14,639 nt of DNA from Flavobacterium sp. (GTDB lineage: Bacteria > Bacteroidota > Bacteroidia > Flavobacteriales > Flavobacteriaceae). Shown here in pieces: positions 6,363-13,925 of this stretch. The first letter of the stretch is position 1, and each line of letters starts with the position of its first letter. The stretch spans positions 1-14,639 of the forward strand of contig JASLHL010000108.1 of assembly GCA_030152225.1 (NCBI GenBank). Direction: 5' to 3'. Both the position numbers and the translations under genes were made by a program. The notes under the pieces were generated by a model that worked only from the letters and a program-made list of their open reading frames with translations, had not been told where the DNA came from and did no database searches.

Positions 6363-7347
6363 TACTAGTATGTCGTTTGTTTTTTGATACATTTTCGATC
6401 GTCCACTTAATTTGCTTTTCAAATGGTTCTTTGCGAAATGGACAATCTTGTTTACTGCAAATCTTACATGAAAAAGTCTTACAATCATCCATGTGAACGA
6501 ATAATTCCAAATCTGATCCAAACTGATCACTGATCTCTTTTTCCAACAATTCCACTTCCTTGTGCCCTTCTACAATAGTAAAATACCAAGGAACTGTCAT
6601 ATGACAATCGAAGTGCAAAACACTTCCATATTTTATAATTCGCATATTATGCAAATCAATCCAATTCTCTTTTCGATTGGTTTCTAAATATGCTACTACT
6701 TCATCCAATAGCGCCTCATCTGTTTCATCCATAATTCCAGAAACTGCGCCTCGAACAATTTTATACCCTGTTGCAATAATAATAAAAGCAAAAATCAAGG
6801 CTACTCCACTATCGAGCCAGTGTAAATTAGTAAAGTACAACAGGAGTAAACCCAAAATAATTCCAATAGTTGAATACGTATCGGACTGTAAGTGTTTTCC
6901 ACTAGCGACTAGCGCCAACGATTTATTTGTTTTTCCTTTTTTGATTGCGTACCAACCTAAAATATAGTTGACAACAGCAGTAACCCCTACTAGAAAAATC
7001 CCGTAATCTAATTGTCCTATAGGCTGTGGATTCATAATATTGCGTACGCCTTCAAAAATGATGAAGATTCCCGCCATAATAATCAATCCTCCTTCTATTG
7101 TTGCGGAAATAAACTCCACTTTTCCATGTCCATAGGGATGATTTCGATCTCGAGGTTGAGCAGATAAATACAGGCTGTATAAACCGATAAAACCACTAAT
7201 TACATTGACCACACTTTCCAATGCATCTGTAAAAATAGCCACAGATCGAGTCATATACCATGCAACTAACTTGATAATAAACAACAGTACGCCTACAATT
7301 GCTACTATTTTTTGAAATTGGTAATTCTCATTTGCCTTACTATGCAT
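6346..7347 (-). CDS. cation diffusion facilitator (CDF) metal efflux transporter
   Basis: A 333-residue inner-membrane divalent-metal/proton antiporter of the CDF family. About six membrane helices span residues 12-200. Helix II has D41 in FTDALES; the four-residue partner position is S45, where YiiP/FieF has a second Asp. Helix V has H152 and D156 in KHLQSD. The cytoplasmic loop motif HPYGHGKVE (70-78) is intact. The C-terminal cytoplasmic domain ends with a cysteine cluster, C289, C294, C297 and C302 (CKTFSCKICSKQDC), that could bind metal. Zn, Fe or Mn are all possible. It is last in an operon behind the hydrolase and RluE-like genes (11-bp gap). The start is the ATG before HSKANENYQF. Confidence 0.9.
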   Translation of the reverse strand: MHSKANENYQFQKIVAIVGVLLFIIKLVAWYMTRSVAIFTDALESVVNVISGFIGLYSLYLSAQPRDRNHPYGHGKVEFISATIEGGLIIMAGIFIIFEGVRNIMNPQPIGQLDYGIFLVGVTAVVNYILGWYAIKKGKTNKSLALVASGKHLQSDTYSTIGIILGLLLLYFTNLHWLDSGVALIFAFIIIATGYKIVRGAVSGIMDETDEALLDEVVAYLETNRKENWIDLHNMRIIKYGSVLHFDCHMTVPWYFTIVEGHKEVELLEKEISDQFGSDLELFVHMDDCKTFSCKICSKQDCPFRKEPFEKQIKWTIENVSKNKRHTSTTGQE

Positions 7348-7358
7348 ACCCCTTAGTT

Positions 7359-7922
7359 TTACAACGTTGCTACTTCTTTTACTTCGCCTACTTGTAAGCC
7401 TGCGAGTGCGATATCCCCAACTCTTACTCGAACCAATCGCAAGGTTGGAAATCCAACACTTGCCGTCATTTTTCGCACTTGCCTAAATTTTCCTTCTGTT
7501 AATACAAGGCGGACCCAACTCGTCGGTCCATGTCTTTCGTCTCGTATTCTTCTCCCTACACCAATCCAATCGGGAACCTGATCAAGTGCTTCGACTTCGC
7601 ATTCTTTAGTGAGATACTTCTCTCCTTTTACCCCAATCTCCACGCCCTTTCGCAAGATTTCAACAGCCTCGGCTGTAATCTGACCATCGACTTGTGCATA
7701 GTACTCCTTTTCATATTTCTCTCCGCGCACACGCTCACTCGTCATGCCATCCGTGGTAAGCAACAACAGGCCTTCTGAATTTTCATCCAATCGCCCTATG
7801 GCCATTGTCCCTTCTGGAAAGTCAAATAGCTCGCCTAATTTTTTTTTATTTCTTTTCTTTTCATAGATAAATTGACTGATATAGCCATGTGGTTTATAGA
7901 GAAGAAAGTGTCTGTGTTCCAT
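7359..7922 (-). CDS. rluE: rRNA pseudouridine synthase, RluE-like
   Basis: This 187-residue enzyme belongs to the RsuA/RluB/RluE/RluF branch of pseudouridine synthases, which isomerise specific uridines in rRNA. The catalytic motif is GRLDENSEGLL (43-53) with D46 the catalytic aspartate. The N-terminal FLLYKPHG and the later KFRQVRKM are family hallmarks. There is no N-terminal S4 domain, which with the short length points to RluE (23S rRNA position 2457 in E. coli); the target here is inferred. An alternative start 18 codons upstream (7976) would overlap the hydrolase gene by 44 bp and adds no conserved sequence, so I chose the ATG before EHRHFLLYKPHG, which leaves a 10-bp gap. Confidence 0.9.
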   Translation of the reverse strand: MEHRHFLLYKPHGYISQFIYEKKRNKKKLGELFDFPEGTMAIGRLDENSEGLLLLTTDGMTSERVRGEKYEKEYYAQVDGQITAEAVEILRKGVEIGVKGEKYLTKECEVEALDQVPDWIGVGRRIRDERHGPTSWVRLVLTEGKFRQVRKMTASVGFPTLRLVRVRVGDIALAGLQVGEVKEVATL

Positions 7923-7932
7923 TTTATGTATG

Positions 7933-8748
7933 CTATTTTTCAAATGTCTTGTTGTAGAAAGCGTTAATCGCTTCAATATAACCCTCGCCGTGATACGTTT
8001 TCGTCATCGCCTGAAAACCTTGTAGATGTCCTCCTTTGTAGGCTACAACTTCACTCTTGGGGTTTAGTGGTTTCACGCGATTACTATCTTGCATCGTCGT
8101 CAACCCATCGCGATCACCTACAATAAACAACACAGGAAGGGTTAAATGAGTTAATGCTTTATCGTATGCTCGAGCGCCTTCAGGTAAGTGTGTTTCTTTT
8201 TCTAAAAAATGATCCAAACGTTCAACAATCACTTTGGGATCCACAACAAAACCATCCGCGATTAAGTAATCATAGGGTTGTACATCTTGAGCTAAAACAG
8301 CGGAAATTGTCCCCATAGACAACGCCCAAACACCTATTTTTGTATTGAATTTTTCTTTTGTATAAGCGATTACTGCCTGTAGATCTTTCGCAAACTCATC
8401 GTAATACAGCATATCTTCTTCTATGTCAAAAGCATCACTCGCACCAAATCCGCGATAATCAAACATAACTACAGTATAGCCTTGATTGACTACCTCAATG
8501 ACTTGTCTCAACCAATAAGACATATTACCTGCATCGCCATAGGCTAGAATCAAGGTTCGATTCAATCGCTTCTCGTCATTGGGATATAATGTCCATGAAT
8601 TTAACGCATAACCATCTTCAGTCTTGATCTGTACTTCCTCATAGCGAAAGTTAGAGTTTGCTGGCGTGTCTGTGTATTCTTTTATTGGATTTATTGCCAG
8701 TACAACTTGCGCAAATAACAAGCTCAACAAACAAAATAAATGCTTCAT
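7933..8748 (-). CDS. exported alpha/beta hydrolase
   Basis: A 271-residue serine hydrolase of the alpha/beta fold. Residues 1-18 (MKHLFCLLSLLFAQVVLA) form a signal peptide, so the enzyme is probably periplasmic. The nucleophile elbow is ALSMG with S144; the first position of the usual GxSxG is Ala. D212 or D214 in VGDRDG and H241 in KGGHLQGF complete the triad. AYGDAGNMSYW (69-79) probably supplies the oxyanion hole, and FDYRGFGAS (96-104) is typical of the fold. The nearest style is that of Bem46/YqkD-like or BAAT-type hydrolases; the substrate (ester, thioester or peptide) is unknown. It heads the operon with the pseudouridine synthase and CDF genes and has a good -7 box 25 bp upstream. Confidence 0.87.
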   Translation of the reverse strand: MKHLFCLLSLLFAQVVLAINPIKEYTDTPANSNFRYEEVQIKTEDGYALNSWTLYPNDEKRLNRTLILAYGDAGNMSYWLRQVIEVVNQGYTVVMFDYRGFGASDAFDIEEDMLYYDEFAKDLQAVIAYTKEKFNTKIGVWALSMGTISAVLAQDVQPYDYLIADGFVVDPKVIVERLDHFLEKETHLPEGARAYDKALTHLTLPVLFIVGDRDGLTTMQDSNRVKPLNPKSEVVAYKGGHLQGFQAMTKTYHGEGYIEAINAFYNKTFEK

Positions 8749-8773
8749 TACTCGTCTTTTTTGAATTGAAAAT

Positions 8774-8781
8774 CAAAGATA
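8774..8781 (-). promoter_or_regulatory. -7 box for the hydrolase-rluE-CDF operon
   Basis: On the minus strand this reads TATCTTTG, the preferred flavobacterial form of TAnnTTTG, 25 bp before the hydrolase ATG. I see no clear -33 TTTG. Confidence 0.65.
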
Positions 8782-8930
8782 CGACAATCCTCCTTTATGG
8801 ATAATTGCATTTACCCGAAAAAAACGTTTACTAATGATATTCTAATTTTTTAAATACTCATCTAAAGTGAAGGGATAAATTCACCCGTGAAAAAGCGGAG
8901 ACATTATAAGGCTTTCATTTAATTAATTCA

Positions 8931-8938
8931 TACTTTTG
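8931..8938 (+). promoter_or_regulatory. -7 box for pepT
   Basis: TACTTTTG matches TAnnTTTG and lies 21 bp before the pepT ATG. Its final TTG is in frame with pepT and would be an alternative start codon, but its position inside the promoter box makes that unlikely. No clear -33 element is seen. Confidence 0.6.
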
Positions 8939-8959
8939 TTAGATATAAAATTTAATACT

Positions 8960-10207
8960 ATGCAACATATTATTGATCGTTTCATCAGTTATATTACTGT
9001 TGATACAGAGTCTGATCCTTCTTCTCAAACGTGTCCTAGTACTGAAAAGCAATGGGACTTAGCAAACAAACTAGTTGAAGAATTAAAACAAATTGGTCTA
9101 GAAGACGTAACAATAGATGAGAACGCATATGTGATGGCTACTTTGCCTAGCAATGTAGAGCATGAAGTACCAACGATTGGTTTTATTGCTCACTTTGATA
9201 CATCACCTGATTTCTCTGGTGCAAATGTAAAACCACAGATTGTTGAGAACTACGATGGTGGCGATATTGTTTTAAACAAAGAACAAAATATTGTACTATC
9301 TCCTTCATACTTTAAAGATTTATTACAATACAAAGGACAAACACTAATCACAACAGACGGTACTACTTTATTAGGAGCGGATGACAAAGCAGGAATTACA
9401 GAAATCGTTTCTGCTATGGAATATTTAGTGCAACATCCAGAAATTAAGCACGGAAAAATTAGAATAGGATTCACACCAGATGAAGAAATTGGTCGTGGGG
9501 CACACTTATTTGACGTGAAAAAATTTGGTGCAGAGTGGGCGTATACTATGGATGGAAGTCAAATTGGAGAATTGGAATACGAAAACTTCAATGCAGGATA
9601 TGCTAAATTAACTTTCTCTGGTAAAAGTGTTCACCCAGGATATGCAAAAGGGAAGATGATCAACTCTATTCTTTTAGCCAATAAATTCATCAATAAGTTA
9701 CCGAAAGACGAAGTTCCTCAAAAAACAACAGGTTACGAAGGATTCTTCCACGTTCACACGGTAAGTGGTAGTATTGAAGAATCTGTAGTTGAATTAATCA
9801 TTCGCGATCACAACCTTAAAAAATACGAGCAACGCAAAGTATTTATTGACAAATTAGCGAAGAAATTTAACAAAAAGCACAACAAAAAATTCGGAGGACC
9901 TATCGTTTCTTGCGAGATTGGAGATCAATACTTCAACATGAAACAAAAAGTAGAGCCTGTAATGCATATTGTGGATACAGCTGAACAAGCGATGAAAGAT
10001 TTAGGTATTAAACCATTGATCAAAGCCATTCGCGGAGGAACAGATGGATCACAATTATCATATATGGGATTACCATGTCCAAACATTTTCGCAGGAGGAC
10101 ATAACTTCCACGGAAAATACGAATACGTTCCCGTAGAGAGCATGGTTAAAGCAACCGAAGTAATCGTTAAGATTGCGGAATTAACTGCTCAAAATGCGGC
10201 AAAATAA
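8960..10207 (+). CDS. pepT: peptidase T (tripeptide aminopeptidase)
   Basis: A 415-residue M20-family di-zinc aminopeptidase that releases the N-terminal residue from tripeptides in the cytoplasm. Ligands match the E. coli pattern almost position for position: H78 and D80 in [10 protein letters not shown]141 in LGADDKAG, the E175/E176 pair in [10 protein letters not shown] (catalytic base and zinc ligand), D198 in TMDGSQ and H381 in [22 protein letters not shown] is another family signature. Length is close to the usual 410. A TTG eight codons upstream is in frame but lies within the -7 promoter box, so the ATG before [10 protein letters not shown] is taken. It is monocistronic and ends at the bidirectional terminator shared with the TelA operon. 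Confidence 0.97.
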   Translation: MQHIIDRFISYITVDTESDPSSQTCPSTEKQWDLANKLVEELKQIGLEDVTIDENAYVMATLPSNVEHEVPTIGFIAHFDTSPDFSGANVKPQIVENYDGGDIVLNKEQNIVLSPSYFKDLLQYKGQTLITTDGTTLLGADDKAGITEIVSAMEYLVQHPEIKHGKIRIGFTPDEEIGRGAHLFDVKKFGAEWAYTMDGSQIGELEYENFNAGYAKLTFSGKSVHPGYAKGKMINSILLANKFINKLPKDEVPQKTTGYEGFFHVHTVSGSIEESVVELIIRDHNLKKYEQRKVFIDKLAKKFNKKHNKKFGGPIVSCEIGDQYFNMKQKVEPVMHIVDTAEQAMKDLGIKPLIKAIRGGTDGSQLSYMGLPCPNIFAGGHNFHGKYEYVPVESMVKATEVIVKIAELTAQNAAK

Positions 10208-10227
10208 TAACAATCGTTATTTTATAT

Positions 10228-10260
10228 AAAAAAAGGAGATTCGCTTGGATCTCCTTTTTT
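10228..10260. terminator. bidirectional terminator between pepT and telA
   Basis: GGAGAT (10235-10240) and ATCTCC (10249-10254) form the stem, extended by six A-T pairs on the outside, with the loop TCGCTTGG. T-runs on both strands let it stop pepT on the plus strand and the TelA operon on the minus strand. It begins 20 bp after the pepT stop and ends 9 bp before the telA stop. Confidence 0.87.
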
Positions 10261-10269
10261 GTTTTATTG

Positions 10270-11355
10270 CTATCTAGTTATCTTCTCATTGCCAATCAAA
10301 TGTCGCTTTAGCTCATTTTCTTGTTCTAGTAGTTCAACTTCAACTGCTCTTCGTTTTACTTTTCCTTCTTCCTGAATGCGGACAATTTCATCTATTGTAC
10401 TAATAATATCGGCATTTACTTTGCGAATCGTTTCAATATCCACTATTCCTCGCTCCGTTTCTTGTGCAATTTTAATGGTTGAATCTTTCAACATTTCACT
10501 ATTTCTAGTCAGCAATTCATTTGTTGCATCTGTTATGGCCTGTTGTGCGTTCAGCGCTTGTTGAGATCGCGCAATTCCCAAGGTCAAAATCATCTGATTT
10601 TTCCACAAAGGTATCGTATTTACAATACTCGATTGTAATTTCTCCATCAACATTAAACTATTGTTTTGCACCATTCGAATCTGAGGAGAAGATTGTAGGA
10701 TAATCATACGCGTCAATTTCAAATCGTGTACTTTTCGATCGAAACGGATCACTTGTTGTTCTAAATCTTTATACGCTTGAATTTTTGCAGGATCTTGTTC
10801 TTGCTCCACTTCAGCCTTGACTCTCGGTAATTCGATTGTATTCAATTCGCGTAGTTTCTCATCCCCTGCTGCAATATACAAAGACAGCTCTTTGAAGTAA
10901 TTTTTATTTTCATCGAATAGCTTATCAAACATCGCAACGTCCTTCATCATTAACTTATAATGGCGTTCTAGTTGAAGCTCTATCCCATTAATATTTGTTT
11001 CAACCTTATTATATTGCGCTTGTAAACGGGCTATTTTCTTCTTTAAGGTATCTAAAAAAGGAAAAAAACTTTTCTTAGTTGCAATTCCTTCAAATGATTT
11101 TACCTCTTCGCGCAAAGAGACTAATATTCCTGAAGTTTCTCCTAAATCTCTTGTTTGTACTTGCTTTAGAATCTCAGTAGCAAAAGAACTCGCTTTTAAT
11201 TGACTACTTGATCCATATTGGATCACCTGTGTTGTATTCGTTAAATCAATACTTTTTTTATAGTTATCAATTTTCGCTAATTCCTCGGGTGTAAATTCTA
11301 CTTTAACCTCCGATGCAGTATTTTCAGCGCGCATTTGTTGAATATCTTTTTCCAT
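10270..11355 (-). CDS. telA: TelA/KlaA-family toxic anion resistance protein
   Basis: A 361-residue, largely helical cytoplasmic protein of the TelA family. The hallmark stretch is SSPQIRMVQNNSLMLMEKL (222-240) followed by NTIPLWKNQM (246-255). Coiled-coil-prone segments lie at about 100-135 and 155-215, with another near the C-terminus (about 310-350). TelA proteins were named from plasmid tellurite resistance, and chromosomal copies are linked to envelope or antimicrobial stress; biochemical activity is unknown. It is third in a minus-strand set behind two membrane proteins that resemble XpaC, the usual partner of TelA-like YaaN in Bacillus. The gap to the upstream gene is 107 bp with no full TAnnTTTG match, so co-transcription is likely. 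Its start is the ATG before EKDIQQMRAE. Confidence 0.93.
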   Translation of the reverse strand: MEKDIQQMRAENTASEVKVEFTPEELAKIDNYKKSIDLTNTTQVIQYGSSSQLKASSFATEILKQVQTRDLGETSGILVSLREEVKSFEGIATKKSFFPFLDTLKKKIARLQAQYNKVETNINGIELQLERHYKLMMKDVAMFDKLFDENKNYFKELSLYIAAGDEKLRELNTIELPRVKAEVEQEQDPAKIQAYKDLEQQVIRFDRKVHDLKLTRMIILQSSPQIRMVQNNSLMLMEKLQSSIVNTIPLWKNQMILTLGIARSQQALNAQQAITDATNELLTRNSEMLKDSTIKIAQETERGIVDIETIRKVNADIISTIDEIVRIQEEGKVKRRAVEVELLEQENELKRHLIGNEKITR

Positions 11356-11462
11356 ATTTTAGTTCTAAATAGTTGCTCTTATTTTTTATAAGCTTTAATG
11401 AGTATATAGTAGATTAGTTTACATTTTTATCCGTAAAAAGCCCTTAGTAACACCTGAATCTT

Positions 11463-12254
11463 TTAAAGCAAACCATCCTCGCGTAAGGAAGCTAAATAAA
11501 CATCTGCTTCTACATCTGCTTCGCGATTTTTTTGCTTCAGTTCGTCCAATACTTCTTGTCGAATCGCACTCAAGGCAATATCCAATGTATGTCTGAGTTT
11601 TTCCTTGACACGGTGAATCGATTTTCCTTCTAATTTACTCAATTCCACTTGGTGAAATTGCCTCAATAAACTCGTTAAAGAAAAAACATGGCGCTCAATA
11701 AACAAAGCCGTCTGCCCTTGTTTCAGACTTTCAATCTTTGCCATCAACGCAATTAAATCGACAATTTGACGGGATACACCTTCATCTACAATAGCGATAT
11801 CCCAGCGTTCTAATTCCTCAATAAAACTTGGTATCGTATTCACTTCTCGTATTGCCTTACTCCTGATAAGTGTAAGATAATCATAGTCTTCCCAATCTAG
11901 TGCTATAAATTCTTTCAGATGCTCACGTTGTAAAAATTCTCTCGTATTTGCTCCTAACAAAATGACGGTATAAAAGAGAAAACTACCAAATAACAACATG
12001 CTCAGTACCATATGAAAGTTGTCATTAAAGCGATAAGAAATTTGAATCAAGGTAAACAGAATAATCCAATTCAGTACATTGAGAGCAAATAAAATACCAA
12101 CGCCCCATAATCCCTTCATCATTTTGGCCATTTTTGCCTGTCTACCCATGTACCAAATACCTAAAGGGAGAAAGAATGGACAAAGTAAACAGCCTAAAAG
12201 TACACTTCCCTTCTTAATTTCCCATATGACGGGTTTTTCTGTTAGCCATCCCAT
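11463..12254 (-). CDS. XpaC-like membrane protein B (TelA partner)
   Basis: A 263-residue protein with about three N-terminal membrane helices (roughly 16-37, 48-72 and 81-102) and a cytoplasmic helical domain. Right after the third helix comes TREFLQREHLKEF (104-116), matching MREYLERLDLKKY at almost the same position in the upstream protein. The last 80 residues align without gaps to that protein (22 identities by eye), including KLRH, EAD-Y and the terminal GL. This C-terminal layout resembles the XpaC family (annotated as 5-bromo-4-chloroindolyl phosphate hydrolysis proteins), although similarity is weak and no catalytic residues are known. Its ATG overlaps the upstream stop by one base (TAATG), so translation is coupled. 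TelA follows downstream. Function is unknown; a membrane receptor or scaffold for TelA is my inference. Confidence 0.75.
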   Translation of the reverse strand: MGWLTEKPVIWEIKKGSVLLGCLLCPFFLPLGIWYMGRQAKMAKMMKGLWGVGILFALNVLNWIILFTLIQISYRFNDNFHMVLSMLLFGSFLFYTVILLGANTREFLQREHLKEFIALDWEDYDYLTLIRSKAIREVNTIPSFIEELERWDIAIVDEGVSRQIVDLIALMAKIESLKQGQTALFIERHVFSLTSLLRQFHQVELSKLEGKSIHRVKEKLRHTLDIALSAIRQEVLDELKQKNREADVEADVYLASLREDGLL

Positions 12255-13060
12255 TATATTAACCCTTTAGATTGTACATAATTCTTATAAAAATCAGCCT
12301 CACTTGTCATAGACATCACTTCTACATCAAACATGGCGATTAACTCATTTTCAAACGCTTTTTTCGCTAATCCGATTACATGGCGTAATTTGGTTTTAAA
12401 TTGCTCCGTTTCAGGATCAACTAAAGGCAAATCTTGTAATTCAATATACTGCTTTAGAATACTCTCCAAAGCGGAAGAATGCTTCAGAAAGAAGAGTTTG
12501 CTTTTTGCCTCTTCTTTTTCCACAATCAAACCAGCCAAGTGCTCCATTTCTGCCAAATCGCTTTGCATGGTAGTATCCCCTATTTTTGCTCGAAAATCTG
12601 CTAACATAGCGGAGAAAATATCCTTTTCATCAGGTTCATTTAACTGCAATTTCAAAAGATTATCTTTTACTTCGCGATAACTATAGGAAACATCGGCTTC
12701 TAATTTCATATATTTCTTCAAATCCAATCGCTCTAGGTATTCCCGCATATAAAAGGACATGTAAACGACAAAAACATAAGCACTACCTAACATTATAAAA
12801 ACTGTCTCTAAAAAGTCATCACTGCCTTTGGTTGAAGGAGAACTAGAAATGAGTATTGCAAGTATAACCACAACATGAATCGCTAAGACAATCAACGATT
12901 TTATCGCCCAAGAAACATAAGATACTCGATAGGCAGCTAAAAAAATAATTAAAGGACCAAAGGCGCCATGCGTTAATAGCGAACAAGTCGCCAATAGTAA
13001 AAATAAAGAGAACGTTTGAGATAATTCCCACAACCGACTTCTATCTGTATATCTTCCCAT
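12254..13060 (-). CDS. XpaC-like membrane protein A (TelA partner)
   Basis: A 268-residue protein, first of the TelA operon. Hydrophobic stretches at about 15-47, 52-74 and 84-105 anchor it in the inner membrane; the first may be one long or two short helices. The cytoplasmic part (106-268) is helical and charged, starting with MREYLERLDLKKY. Its C-terminus contains LFFLKHSSALESILKQY, KLRH, then DVEVMSMTSEADFYKNYV and GLI, a pattern I associate with XpaC proteins. It is clearly a paralog of the next gene, from an old duplication: the membrane parts have diverged while the C-terminal spacing is kept exactly. The family match is from memory and needs a profile search. No enzyme motif is visible. 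Confidence 0.75.
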   Translation of the reverse strand: MGRYTDRSRLWELSQTFSLFLLLATCSLLTHGAFGPLIIFLAAYRVSYVSWAIKSLIVLAIHVVVILAILISSSPSTKGSDDFLETVFIMLGSAYVFVVYMSFYMREYLERLDLKKYMKLEADVSYSYREVKDNLLKLQLNEPDEKDIFSAMLADFRAKIGDTTMQSDLAEMEHLAGLIVEKEEAKSKLFFLKHSSALESILKQYIELQDLPLVDPETEQFKTKLRHVIGLAKKAFENELIAMFDVEVMSMTSEADFYKNYVQSKGLI

Positions 13061-13276
13061 ACAACTTCGTAATTTCCATTACATAGAGCCAAATAAATAT
13101 ACTCTAATCAAACCAAATTTCACTAATAAAAGTTAAAATAACAAGTATCAAATCGTTTTTTAATTCATTTAATACTATAACAAAAACTTATACACCACAT
13201 CTAGTACAACGATCGTCATTTCAATTGAAGCCGATACAGTTTTTCTAGTTTATCTTGCACATTCGTCCAAACCTTT
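13061..13276. other. 216-bp gap between acetyltransferase and XpaC-TelA operon
   Basis: The longest gene-free stretch in the window. The left half is AT-rich and holds the candidate promoter. I find no terminator hairpin after the acetyltransferase. At 13216-13276 the minus strand has an open +1 frame continuing the acetyltransferase, described under findings. Confidence 0.6.
13090..13117 (-). promoter_or_regulatory. candidate promoter for the XpaC-TelA operon
   Basis: On the minus strand TTTG (13117-13114) is followed 16 bp later by TTTATTTG (13097-13090), which has one mismatch to TAnnTTTG. The box ends 29 bp before the ATG of the first gene, similar to the other promoters here. It is the best candidate in this gap but not a full match. 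Confidence 0.35.
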
Positions 13277-13795
13277 TTAGTCTTTTTTATACTCAGATCG
13301 CAACAGGGCCATTACGATCTTATCGTGGTAAATTCCGTCGCGATAACAAGCTTCTTTCAGTACCCCTTCAACAGTAAACCCAGCTCTTTTATACGCTTTG
13401 ACTCCACCATAATTAAGTTGAGAAACCGTAAGCATAATGCGATTCAACTGCAATACATCAAATCCGTAAGCCAAAATTTCCGCAGTGACCTGGGTACCGA
13501 TCCCCTTCCCCCATTGCGATTTATCTCCAATAAAGATAAAATATTCTCCACTGTGATTGAGCGTCGATATACCACTTATCCCTGCATAACCAATTAACTG
13601 TCCTGAATCCTTTAAAAACACGCCTATAGTATAGGTATTTTGTTCGACAAACAAACTTTCATACCAGCCATCTATTTGTTCTTTTGAAGTTAACCTCTGA
13701 AAAAGACTCAAGGAATACTTGATCACTTCTTCATCGTTAATCCAGGTATAAAAAGGAGTTACATCTTCTTTGGACAAAGGTTTTAATTCAATCAT
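13277..13795 (-). CDS. GNAT acetyltransferase, RimJ/RimL type
   Basis: A 172-residue acetyl-CoA-dependent N-acetyltransferase of the GNAT superfamily. The acetyl-CoA binding loop (motif A) is QWGKGIG (94-100), followed by the usual helix TQVTAEILAYGF. The C-terminal AYKRAGFTVEGVLKEACYRDG (134-154) and HDKIVMALL are typical of the RimJ/RimL branch, whose members acetylate ribosomal protein N-termini, other proteins or small amines. The acceptor cannot be told here. A TTG 11 codons upstream is in frame but lies inside the -7 promoter box (13826-13833), so the ATG before IELKPLSKED is the start. It is monocistronic as far as can be seen. Confidence 0.9.
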   Translation of the reverse strand: MIELKPLSKEDVTPFYTWINDEEVIKYSLSLFQRLTSKEQIDGWYESLFVEQNTYTIGVFLKDSGQLIGYAGISGISTLNHSGEYFIFIGDKSQWGKGIGTQVTAEILAYGFDVLQLNRIMLTVSQLNYGGVKAYKRAGFTVEGVLKEACYRDGIYHDKIVMALLRSEYKKD

Positions 13796-13825
13796 GACTG
13801 TTGTATTTAAATTGTATTTAATAAC

Positions 13826-13833
13826 CAAAGATA
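13826..13833 (-). promoter_or_regulatory. -7 box for the acetyltransferase
   Basis: On the minus strand this reads TATCTTTG, a full and preferred form of TAnnTTTG, 30 bp before the ATG at 13795. No clear -33 TTTG is seen at the usual spacing. The box sets the start choice, since the longer frame would begin inside it. Confidence 0.65.
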
Positions 13834-13870
13834 ACCTTCATTCTCAAAAAACACGCACTTTTATCTCAAT

Positions 13871-13905
13871 AAAAAAAGCCCTGACACAAAATGTCAGGGC
13901 TTTTT
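13871..13905 (-). terminator. intrinsic terminator of rpsA
   Basis: GCCCTGACA (13878-13886) and TGTCAGGGC (13892-13900) form a perfect 9-bp GC-rich stem with a CAAAA loop, flanked by seven A and five T. On the minus strand it follows the S1 stop by 20 bp and ends in seven T. Confidence 0.92.
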
Positions 13906-13925
13906 AGCTTGTATAGATGAAAGGA

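Noticed and set aside
7530..7778. Other antisense open frames across the window (for example here inside rluE)
   Set aside because: They lie wholly opposite well-supported genes, have no recognisable motifs and start without promoter or ribosome-binding signals.
7923..7976. Longer start for the RluE-like gene
   Set aside because: The 18 added residues overlap the hydrolase end and match nothing in the family, which starts just before the FLLYKPHG-type motif.
10206..10221. Small inverted repeat AATAAC/GTTATT just after pepT
   Set aside because: It is AT-only apart from one pair and lies directly before a much stronger terminator, so it is probably chance.
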